Assembly (NCBI GenBank): GCA_047967505.1
Contig: CM106539.1
DNA: 64,000 bases
Direction: 5' to 3' (one strand)
From: Dipteris shenzhenensis
Taxonomy: Eukaryota > Polypodiophyta > Polypodiopsida > Gleicheniales
The translations under genes were made by a program, and so were the position numbers. Below are positions 56,020-64,000 of the stretch, piece after piece (within the stretch, counting starts at the first letter, position 1; every line of letters starts with the position of its first letter). The notes below the pieces were generated by a model. The model made no database searches. It was given only the letters and a program-made list of their open reading frames with translations, and had not been told where the DNA came from.

Positions 56020-57134
56020 CTAGGGCCTAAGGGAGGGATTGGAGTGGATGCGCTTGGCGAGTGCAAGCTCCTTGTCCATCACTGTTACTCTTTTGGCATG
56101 GATAGCACATAAGTTTGTGTCTTCAAAAAGACCTACTGTCATATACTCCGTTGTCTCCTAAATTGCTCCCATAGCATCTGAAATGAAACACACATCACTC
56201 TTGTAATGCTATGCTATTTCACATACAACACGCTGGAAGGGTGCACGGGGAATGAGATTGTCACTATGGTTTGGAACTTGCGAATCTCCTGAAGTGCCTT
56301 CACTCTTGATTTTTTGCGCCTCTTAATCTTTAGGGGACCCTGCACTAGCCTTTGGACATGGCTCCATGGCCGCTTGTCCACTTTGAACATCTTTCGCCTC
56401 TTCTCCCTTGCAACCACCTCTTCAAACTCCTCTTCCTATGTTTGCTGGGTCATTCGAGGTGGCCTCTCGCACGTAGGGGTCTACTTTGTCCTTGGTCTCT
56501 TTTCCTTTTCATGAGGCTATGAGACAGCAGGTTGAGGCTCTTGCTCAGCTCGTAGTAGAGGCTCGTCATATCTGATCATCTCGAGGCACAGAGGGTTGAT
56601 GGTGCTCTTCCGTGCGGTCTGCTTGGTTGGAGGATCGGTGCCAAGGTTCATTATATCTGTGAGCCCGCCAAATACTTCCTCTTGTTGTGTCCCCTGTAAT
56701 CTCTCCATCTCCTCTCTTTGCCTTTCTTGCTCCCCTTGTTGGTCTAGATGCTCCACGCCAGGACCCCATGGAGGAGGGAGGGGCAGTTGATCAAGATTGA
56801 CTGGACTATTTTGCCCCTCTCGAGAGACCTCTCTACTTACAGGATTAGTTGTGTGGAAGGACTGAGAGGACCCCTCATCGTGCTTGGATCCTTCATCGTG
56901 CTAGGATTCCTCATGGTGCTAAGATCCTTGGGATCCCCCATGAGAGTTGGGTGGTGGGGACTCGCGTTGCTTGGACTCCTGATGATGAGAACTGCCTTCA
57001 GATCCTTGGTGATCATTGTCCTCTTGGCCACTGGGACTTGCAGTGTGTTTGGAGGCCATAGCGTTGTGAGGAGGACAACGGGTAGCATCTAAACGGCGTC
57101 CAGTAGGTCTAGCAATTTGTTTAACTTGTGCCAT
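56020..57134 (-). pseudogene. Gene C copy 2: histone H3-like with extended, two-tail N-terminus
   Basis: ATG at 57134 begins MAQVKQIARPTGRRLDATR, which resembles the H3 N-terminus (MA-x2-KQ-x-AR). About 125 hydrophilic Ser/His/Glu/Gln-rich residues follow, with two TAG codons near 56918 and 56900. A Gln/Glu helix (EHLDQQGEQERQREEMERLQ) comes next, then a second, exact H3 tail TKQTARKST (about 56640). Stops occur at about 56518, 56485 and 56440. Then KIKRRKKSRVKALQEIRKFQ corresponds to H3 around residues 37-56. After a frameshift near 56265 come [39 protein letters not shown] and a terminal [11 protein letters not shown]. Here alpha-N/alpha-1, missing in copy 1, is present. AATAAA lies at 55948-55953 (-). 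It is a pseudogene, and it converges on gene B. Confidence 0.8.
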
Positions 57135-57165
57135 AGAAATGAGGGGATTTTAGGGTTTTGAAGTG

Positions 57166-57175
57166 CTTTATATAG
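57166..57175 (-). promoter_or_regulatory. TATA box of gene C copy 2
   Basis: CTATATAAAG on the minus strand, 31 bases before the ATG at 57134. A start at the usual distance would give a leader of only a few bases. Confidence 0.6.
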
Positions 57176-57179
57176 TGGA

Positions 57180-58326
57180 CACCTTCTTCTTTTTATTTGG
57201 AGCTTGCTAGCCACCGGTCTTCTTCTGCGCTCCTTTCTTGTTTGAGACCTTTGTTGTAGTAGATATAGCCAAGCTTTCTTGGCCTCCATCGCTAGCTAGT
57301 GTAGAGACCTGTGTTGAGGGCACGTACTCGGTGATGGCACTCACATCAGGCATGCTAGTTGTGCACGAAGGGGATGCACGTTGAGGTCCATGCTAGAGAG
57401 AGAAAGTAGGAGCTAGAGCTGGAGTGTTGCAGTTTGAGATGGAGCACTGCAGGATGTAGTAGGCCGTTGCCATGCATGGATGCCTTTCCAAAGTTAGGAG
57501 TATCTGGCCATGGGATCCCCTAGGCACCCTCTAGAGTAGTGGTTTACATCTGGTTGACTACTTTCGGGATCCACGGGGTAGGTCATCATCTATTGCATGG
57601 GGACGCATAGTTTGGGTGTGAATGTTCATTCCAGTCATGTCTGCTGGGGCATGGGGACATGCTCTTATGGGAAAGAGAGACAGCAGGGAGAAGTTATAGA
57701 GAGGCCAAGGGGTGGCAGTATTATCATGGGAAAGAAAGACAAAGGGGAGAATTTAAGAGTATGTGAATGATCATAACAAGGCATGGCCTTGCTCTCAACT
57801 AAATGCAAGTGAAATTGAACGATAGTTGGGAGCCTAAGTGAAGAGCTCAGAAAGTAGGACGGTGCAAAATCTTTAACGGGCGACGTGCTTACGCAACCTG
57901 ATCATCATAGTTGGGAAGGGAAGGAGTGTCGGGCATGGGCTCCACAACTTTAGGGAGGGAAGGAGGCACAGGAGAGAATAGGTTGGATTGCAACTCCAGC
58001 TCTAATACTACCAACAAAAAATTAGAGGAAGGTGCCCTACGGACTCGGGAAGCAACTGAGCCAAAGGCTTGCCCAAAAGCAAAAGACGAAACTCCTTTAA
58101 AGAGGAGGAGTCAACATGCATGCCTCTTCTATTGCTAGTTCATCCTTTTTCTATACCTACAAGTTTGTTTTTTCTCTATGTCTCGTCTCCACTTCATTTT
58201 ATACACTTCAACTAATGTGGCATTCTGTGTTTATGGTGATGGAAAGCTCCCAAACTAGAGTATCCAAAGCAAAGGAGGTTGTGCCTTACGAAGGAGACTT
58301 TTCATGCTGAATACGGCCTTAGTTAG
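57180..58326. other. Intergenic stretch between divergent genes C and E
   Basis: No supported gene. It may hold the promoter of the plus-strand gene at 58327. No transposon terminus (ATTAGGG...GGGG) was found here, so the outer end of the second H3 copy's element is not identified. Confidence 0.4.
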
Positions 58327-60423
58327 ATGGGAACTGATATGAAAAGCTTAAAGGAGGCTGATTACAGTTTACAGGGCATGGCAAGAAAAGCAGGTGTCGA
58401 ATGCTTGTTTGCCACCCACATGCAGAGGAAAATTTTATTTCTCTGATTGATCACTTGGATGCTAAACTTAACACTGTTGCACATGAATTGGAGAGGGGAA
58501 ACACTTCATTAACAGATGCAATGGTTAGGAAGATGAGTTGGAAAATTGTAAGTGCAATTGTGAAGCAACTTAGAGTAGAGAAGGAGGAAGCGGAGATTGA
58601 ACTGTGATCCTTGCAGCCAAACTCCATAGATACAAAGAGGATGTTTGAGCTGCAATTGACAATTGAACATCACTCTAAGACCCTGGCATGCTTGGACACC
58701 AAATATGCTAAGAACGAAGTGTTTGATGCCCAAGCATGTGCATCCAACTTTAAATGGCACTAGTCCCATCTTGAGTTGCATTTTTATATATTCATTCAAC
58801 AATTCTAAGACTTGGTCCATGTTGTATCATGTTTGCAGGCTTTAGTGGACATGCACTCAGTGCATTTGTCAGAGTTGGGAGGCTAGCATGCTCTGGCTTT
58901 GCAAATGCTACATGACTTGAAGAGCAAGGGGCATGCACAGTTTGTACCTACCCCTCCTCATCCCCAACGTGTAGTAAAGGGCCAAATCATTGTTGCAGGT
59001 TGGTGCATAGGTTGTGGGATGGACCTTGAGCATGGGAACTCCATGATGTTAGTATGCTTGCCATGCAAACATAGCGACCATGTTTTGTGCTTTGCCACAA
59101 CTTGCTCCATGGGCTCATTATGTAGGGCTTTCGATTGCAGCTATGTAATTGATGACGCCATGAAGACAATGGCTGGGATGTTTGAGGACAATGATACCAA
59201 AAAGCTTGGTATGCAATCTACAACAACAACTACTAGCAAGGATCTATTTGGTAAGAAGCATGGTGTAAGGTTGAATGTCTCAAGTTTGCTAATAGACCTC
59301 AAATTCAACACACCTAAGTTTTGAGCACATCTGTGATATTACCTCACTTGTGTATTAGCATATCTATCAAAATATATGTTAGCATGTCAATTAGTGAAAG
59401 TGTGTTGTTAACAGGTGTGCTATTAGCACACCTACCATTATAGCATTTGGTCATGTAATTAGCAAATCTGTCTATTAGCATACGTGGAACCATATCCATT
59501 AGCACATATTGTTAGCATACCTGGTACCATATACATTAGCACAACATCTGTTAACTTATGTTAGCACATCTTTCTGTTAGCATATGTGGAACCAGATTGC
59601 TACTAGCATAACTTATGTTAGCACCTCTATCTATTAGCATACGTGAAACCATATTCATTAGCACATGCCACATATTGTTAGCATACATGGTACCATATCC
59701 ATTAGCACATCTGTTAGCATATATATTATTAATAGGGTTTTATTAGCACTTATAGCATATCTATTATTAGCGTATGTGCTAATTACCATAGGTGCTATTA
59801 TCAAGTATGTTAATAACACAAATACAATAGCATATTTGCTAATCATTATATATATTATTAGCATATGTACCAATTAGCATATATTTTATTATCAGGTATG
59901 TTATTAGCATATTGTTAATAGCGCATCTCTTATTGGCATATGTACTAGGTAAGTACTCTATTAGCATATTTTCTAATTAGCACATTAGTTACTAGCATAT
60001 ATATTATTAGCATATGTGCTAATTAGCATATCAGTTACTAGCATATTTGTTATTACCATATGTGCTAATTATCTTATATGTTATTAGCATTTATGCTAAC
60101 TAGCATATCATTGAGCACATGTAAAATTGGCACATCTGTTATTAGCATATATGCTAATTACCATATATTTATGTTGACATAGTATTGTATGGTTAAAGCC
60201 ACATATGTGTTTCCACTATTGATTTAAACTATATTGTGCAGATATAGATGGTGAAGAGGATAGCTCCTACCCTAAACACCTTGGAGAGGATTTTGCTGCA
60301 AAGGAGGAGCTTGGAAAGGTGGTTGTAATAAATAAATCGAGTGGAGATCTCCACCTGAAGGTCGTCCCTAGTGAAGATGTTGTTGAGATATCAAGCTCTA
60401 CCCCTGATATATCTCCTGGATGA
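58327..60423 (+). pseudogene. Gene E: coiled-coil and RING-like zinc-finger protein remnant
   Basis: No exact family recognised. Possible exon 1 58327-58393 (MGTDMKSLKEADYSLQGMAR). The next exon from 58426 (EENFISLIDHLDAKLNTVAH) has a heptad-like region with stops near 58604 and 58760. An exon from about 58840 (ALVDMHSVHLSELGG, stop) leads to a cysteine/histidine cluster: GWCIGCGMDLEHGN, CLPCKHSDHVLCFATTC and LCRAFDC. The C-x2-C...C-x2-C-x-H-x2-H...C spacing is RING-like. Donor GTAAGAAGC is near 59251; after an intron of about 1 kb filled with a minisatellite, a final acidic exon (60241-60423) ends EISSSTPDISPG. Several stops make an active gene unlikely. Confidence 0.45.
59335..60160. repeat. 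AT-rich minisatellite of ATTAGCATAT-type units
   Basis: Dozens of short irregular units based on (T)ATTAGCAYATNTG, lying within the inferred last intron of gene E. Spacing varies (mostly 12-30 bases), so it is not a CRISPR array. Confidence 0.85.
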
Positions 60424-60445
60424 CTATCATTTATGTCACCGCCTA

Positions 60446-60679
60446 TGTTAGTTGTACTCGTGGTGTAGTTAGACTACCACGTATGTTTTTGGTTTGGGTT
60501 CACATATGAACCACGTATTCTAGGTTTTGACATATAGGGTATTTCCCTCTTCTATTGTATTGTTGTTGTGTGCAAAAGTGAAAAAAAGGCTTCACCCTCC
60601 AACCTCGTGTCCTCTCTCTTTTGTGTGTTGTGAAGAAAGCTGAACTTGAGTCTCCTATCTCTCTCCCTTATTCTTTACA
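60446..60679 (+). repeat. 5' LTR of Copia 3
   Basis: TG...CA ends placed by the primer-binding site on the right and the first suitable TG on the left. The left edge is less certain than the right. Confidence 0.6.
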
Positions 60680-60692
60680 TGGTATCAGAGCC
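60680..60692 (+). other. Primer-binding site of Copia 3
   Basis: TGGTATCAGAGCC, complementary to initiator tRNA-Met. Confidence 0.9.
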
Positions 60693-61258
60693 TTGTTCGT
60701 GGTAAGGAGCTCAAGAAAGCAAGCCAAGTTTGTGGTGCCCTGGTAAGAGGACCAGTGTTACTTTCCTATTTCGAGTTTGGGAGCAAATCTCTGCAGGTAG
60801 CACAGCCAGAAGTGCAGGAGTGCACTGTTTCAGATTGAGAGGCCCTTCGCGATATGTGGCAAGAGCGCAGTATATGCTGCGAGAGTGGCGAAGCCCTCGG
60901 TGACTTTATTTTTCTGATTTGAGGCCGTTTCCGGCCCCGTTTTGAAGGCGGAAGTTCTTCGCAGGCACTCAGAAAAAGGCCCTGTTTTTCACTGTGCGAC
61001 CACTGCGCGGCTAGTCGGTGGAAAGGTGCCACAGAAATTGCATCGTATGCCTGTGTGCAGAGATATTGGGAGTTGCAGATTCATGCTTGTTGCCTGTTGA
61101 TGCAAAATCATCACTAGGAAGTGATTGTGTGGTGAAATACCACTTTCGTCAGTGTTGCAGATCTGCCCCTGTGAGGCTTTTTGCAGAAGTTTTGCTATTT
61201 GCCCTTGTGAGGCATTTGCTGTGTTTACAGGTTGCTGTTGCAATTCGTGATTTGTAAA

Positions 61259-64000
61259 ATGTCTGAGAATCTGTCTACCATTGTCAGTGAGAAGCTTGAC
61301 AAGAACAACTTCCAAGCATGGAAGTTCAGGATGACAAAATTCCTTATGGGAAAGGGAGTTTGGGATTACATCAGTGGTGAAACTGCAGAACCAGTTTTGG
61401 GTACTGCTCCCACTCCTGCTGAATTGAAGGCCTTTAAAGAATGGCATGAAAAAGCCAGAAAATGCCTGTATTGGCTGTCTGTTAGCATTTCAGATTCTAT
61501 GATTGTGCATATACAGGACGTAGAGACGCCTAAGGAGGCATGGGATACATTGGTGAAGCTGTATAGCACAAATACCAAAGCACGAAAGATGCAGCTAAAG
61601 CAAGAGTTGCACAATGTGCAAAGGAAAAATCTGAATATAAATGAGTATTCCTTGAAGGTGAAAGGCCTTGCAGATTCTCTTGCCTCCATTGGAGCACCTG
61701 TTGATGATGAGGACTTAGTGTCCGTGACCTTGAATGGTCTTGGGAAAGATTATGCACAGTTTTGGACATCCATTGGAGTCCGTGAAACATTTCCTGATTT
61801 TCAGGAACTTATTGCTCTCTTGCTGAGTGAAGAGCAAAGGAATGGTGGTTCAGCCACCTCAACTTCTCAAGAGACTGCTTTCTACTCGAATACAGGTAGA
61901 GGCAGGGGTAGAGGAAGAGGCCGTTTTGGTGGCCGTGCAGGAAATCAGAACCAACAGCAACAACAGGAAAACCAGTCCTATGGAGGAGGACGTGGTAGTT
62001 CTAGAGGCAGGGGGAGCCAAAGAGGCCGTGGTTCATGGCAAAGGAACCAGCAAGTAAATAGCAGCACAAAATGCTATTATTATGGAAAGCCTGGACACAA
62101 GGAGAATACATGCTATAAAAAGCAGAATGACATCAAAAGTGGGAAGTTGCAGCAAAGCAACTATGCATCATCAAGTGGGCATGGTGACGACAGAAATGAG
62201 CACCTTTTTGTGATGCAGCATATGGTTAACTCCATGTCAAGAGATGCTGCAGCTTGCAATGATGTTTGGTATGTTGATTCAGGTTCCTCTAACCACATGA
62301 CCAGTCATGGTGAGTGGTTTCATGATGTTAGAAATTTGGATAAGCCAGGTTATGTTGAAACAGGTGATGATACTGCGCACCCAATTACGCAGGTTGGTAA
62401 AGTGCCATTGGCTATGCAGGATGGCAAAACGAAGTACTTGGCAGATGTACTTCATGTTCCAAAAATCACTAAGAACCTGGTTTCAGTAGGCCAGATGGTT
62501 GAGCAAGGTCTGCAGGTTAGATTTAACCCTGATGGATGCTTTGTTGAGGACTTGAAAAATAAGTGCCGCTTGGTTGCGAAAGGCAACAAAAATGGCAGAA
62601 TGTTCACCTTGGATGTTGATATGCCTGAGGTGAAAGCTGCTATGTTTGCACATGGGAGAGGTGTCATTGCAGATATTGAGATATGGCACAAGCGCATTGG
62701 GCACGTGAATATACAAAGGCTGAAATCTATGCAAACGAAAAACATTGTTGCAGCTTTGCCTAAATTCAGAGTTGAGGGAATGCAAAAGGTATGTGAAGCA
62801 TGCCAAATGGGTAAGCAGGCCAGACATGCATTTCCCAAAAATGCTAAGGTGAGCAGAAGACCTTTGGAAGTGATCCATTCAGATGTTTGGACAACCAAAA
62901 CTACTTCTATTGGTGGATGCCATTATTATGTGACGTTTATTGATGACTACACTAGGAAGGTGTGGATTTATTTTATGAAGCACAAAAGTGAAGTGTTCAA
63001 CCATTTCAAGGCTTTTAAGGCCATGGTTGAAAAAGAGAAAGGTGTGCATATTAAAGTGCTAAGATCTGATGGAGGGGGAGAGTACTTTTCAGAAGAATTT
63101 TGTGAATATCTGAAAGAACAGGGAATTCAAAGGAAGTACTCATGCAGGTCTACCCCTCAGCAGAATGGGGTTGCAGAAAGGAAGAACAGGCATATTGCAG
63201 AAGTAGGACGGGCGATCCTAAATGAGAAAAACATGCCTGATTATTTTTGGGCTGAAGCAGTAGCAACTGCTGTTTATATTATGAACAGAACCCCCACTGC
63301 AGCTGTCCATGGCATGACGCCTGAAGAAATGTATACAGGCCAAAAACCAGATATTTCTCACTTGAAGGTATTTGGTTGCATAGCTTATGTTCATGTTCCT
63401 GATGAGAAGAGAACAAAGTTGGATCCAAAGGCAGAAAAATGCATCTTTATTGGATATGCTCAGCACCAGAAAGGGTATCGCTGTTATAACCCTTCCACCC
63501 GCAAAATGCAAGTGACCAGAGATGTTGTTTTTGATGAAATGAGCAGCTGGTATGCACCAACTGTTATGGTAGGAGATGCAGATGCAGGAAATGGGAATGC
63601 TGCAATAAATGCAGAGCAGCAATCTCAAGCCTTGAGTGGACCCAGAGAGTCCTCTACTAGTGGATCTAATGCATGGACAGGGAGATTGAGATCTAGTGAA
63701 TCGTCACATGGCAGCCCTGATAGTGTTGTGCAGGTATCACATAAGGGAAAAGAAAAAGTAGACCATGCTCCAGTGTTTGATGTGTCTGCTGGTAGCTCTC
63801 ATGTTGATGGAGAGTCAAGCGGCTCTGAAATGAGCCTTGATGAGGAACTTGGGATTCCTTCTGTTGTTACACCTGGTGCAAGGAAAAGCAGGCATGATTT
63901 AAAGACTCCTGCAACTGATCCAGTTGTACGGAGGTCCACTCGTATTAAGTATCCAGTTGACAGGCTGAGATATGATGGGTATACAGCACATCACTATGCT
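61259..64000 (+). CDS. Copia 3 gag-pol polyprotein, N-terminal 914 residues
   Basis: Open without a stop from ATG 61259 (MSENLSTIVSEKLDKNNFQA) to the window edge. The UBN2-type gag domain covers about residues 1-200, followed by a Gly/Arg-rich stretch (GRGRGRGRFGG). The zinc knuckle reads CYYYGKPGHKENTC, so the second cysteine is Tyr. The protease is VWYVDSGSSNHMT (about 337). The pre-integrase domain has HKRIGHVN and CEACQMGKQ. The integrase has D in HSDVWTT, D in RSDGGGEYF and E in QQNGVAERKNR. The window ends before reverse transcriptase, around RRSTRIKYPVDRLRYDG. Apart from the knuckle, all motifs seen are normal. Confidence 0.93.
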   Translation, partial: MSENLSTIVSEKLDKNNFQAWKFRMTKFLMGKGVWDYISGETAEPVLGTAPTPAELKAFKEWHEKARKCLYWLSVSISDSMIVHIQDVETPKEAWDTLVKLYSTNTKARKMQLKQELHNVQRKNLNINEYSLKVKGLADSLASIGAPVDDEDLVSVTLNGLGKDYAQFWTSIGVRETFPDFQELIALLLSEEQRNGGSATSTSQETAFYSNTGRGRGRGRGRFGGRAGNQNQQQQQENQSYGGGRGSSRGRGSQRGRGSWQRNQQVNSSTKCYYYGKPGHKENTCYKKQNDIKSGKLQQSNYASSSGHGDDRNEHLFVMQHMVNSMSRDAAACNDVWYVDSGSSNHMTSHGEWFHDVRNLDKPGYVETGDDTAHPITQVGKVPLAMQDGKTKYLADVLHVPKITKNLVSVGQMVEQGLQVRFNPDGCFVEDLKNKCRLVAKGNKNGRMFTLDVDMPEVKAAMFAHGRGVIADIEIWHKRIGHVNIQRLKSMQTKNIVAALPKFRVEGMQKVCEACQMGKQARHAFPKNAKVSRRPLEVIHSDVWTTKTTSIGGCHYYVTFIDDYTRKVWIYFMKHKSEVFNHFKAFKAMVEKEKGVHIKVLRSDGGGEYFSEEFCEYLKEQGIQRKYSCRSTPQQNGVAERKNRHIAEVGRAILNEKNMPDYFWAEAVATAVYIMNRTPTAAVHGMTPEEMYTGQKPDISHLKVFGCIAYVHVPDEKRTKLDPKAEKCIFIGYAQHQKGYRCYNPSTRKMQVTRDVVFDEMSSWYAPTVMVGDADAGNGNAAINAEQQSQALSGPRESSTSGSNAWTGRLRSSESSHGSPDSVVQVSHKGKEKVDHAPVFDVSAGSSHVDGESSGSEMSLDEELGIPSVVTPGARKSRHDLKTPATDPVVRRSTRIKYPVDRLRYDGYTAHHYA

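Larger units (their letters stand above)
60446..64000 (+). mobile_element. Copia element 3, 5' half (runs off window)
   Basis: The likely 5' LTR is 60446-60679 (TGTTAGTTG...TTCTTTACA, 234 bp), followed at once by TGGTATCAGAGCC, the initiator tRNA-Met primer-binding site. Leader to 61258, then an open gag-pol frame. The expected target duplication GCCTA (60441-60445) and 3' LTR lie beyond the window. Confidence 0.85.

Noticed and set aside
59335-60160. CRISPR-like regularity of repeats
   Set aside because: Units are short, variable and irregularly spaced, in a plant nuclear context.

Overview
The window looks like a repeat-rich piece of a land-plant nuclear genome. It has GT-AG introns of 0.1-1.5 kb, TATA-box promoters, three Ty1/Copia retrotransposons primed by initiator tRNA-Met, and a plant-type lipoxygenase ending in GIPNSTSI. 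The gene-poor, transposon-nested texture would suit a fern or another large-genome plant, but the species cannot be fixed from the sequence alone.

Layout: (1) 1-1650 (-) is a decayed copy of a transposase-like gene, called gene D here. (2) 4.6-10.6 kb (+) is a complete nine-exon lipoxygenase gene whose exons join to 951 residues; it is the only clearly intact host gene. (3) 10.6-12.95 kb is intergenic, with microsatellites, a 247-bp MITE with an 8-bp target duplication and a LINE remnant. (4) 12948-28216 is bounded by 31-bp terminal inverted repeats and is read as one DNA transposon of about 7.9 kb. It was later split by a 7.3-kb Copia element with identical LTRs. Inside it are gene D (+), gene C (+, a histone H3-like gene), and genes B and A (-, unknown families) that converge on gene C. 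(5) 28.2-36.7 kb holds a CACTA-type end, a Ty3/Gypsy remnant, an unrecognised decayed gene and a TA-flanked fold-back element. (6) 36.05-54.86 kb is a head-to-tail array of five units carrying the A/B end of the same transposon family. One unit is interrupted by a second Copia. (7) The array runs into the 3' end of gene B and then a convergent second H3-like copy (56020-57134, -) with its own TATA box. (8) 58.3-60.4 kb is a coiled-coil/zinc-finger gene remnant with an AT-rich minisatellite in an intron. (9) 60.45-64 kb is the 5' half of a third Copia with an open gag-pol frame running off the window.

The main point of interest is the transposon family A-B-(H3-like)-D. Its H3-like product keeps the exact H3 tail TKQTARKST and near-canonical H3 helices, but carries a long extra N-terminal region that begins with a second tail-like motif. 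No copy here is fully intact; damage in one copy is often undamaged in the other, so the ancestral gene order can be inferred. Other notable items are a VHS-GAT (TOM1-like) host-gene fragment captured antisense in the leader of the first Copia, and a nonsense codon exactly at the tyrosine of the YVDD box in the second.
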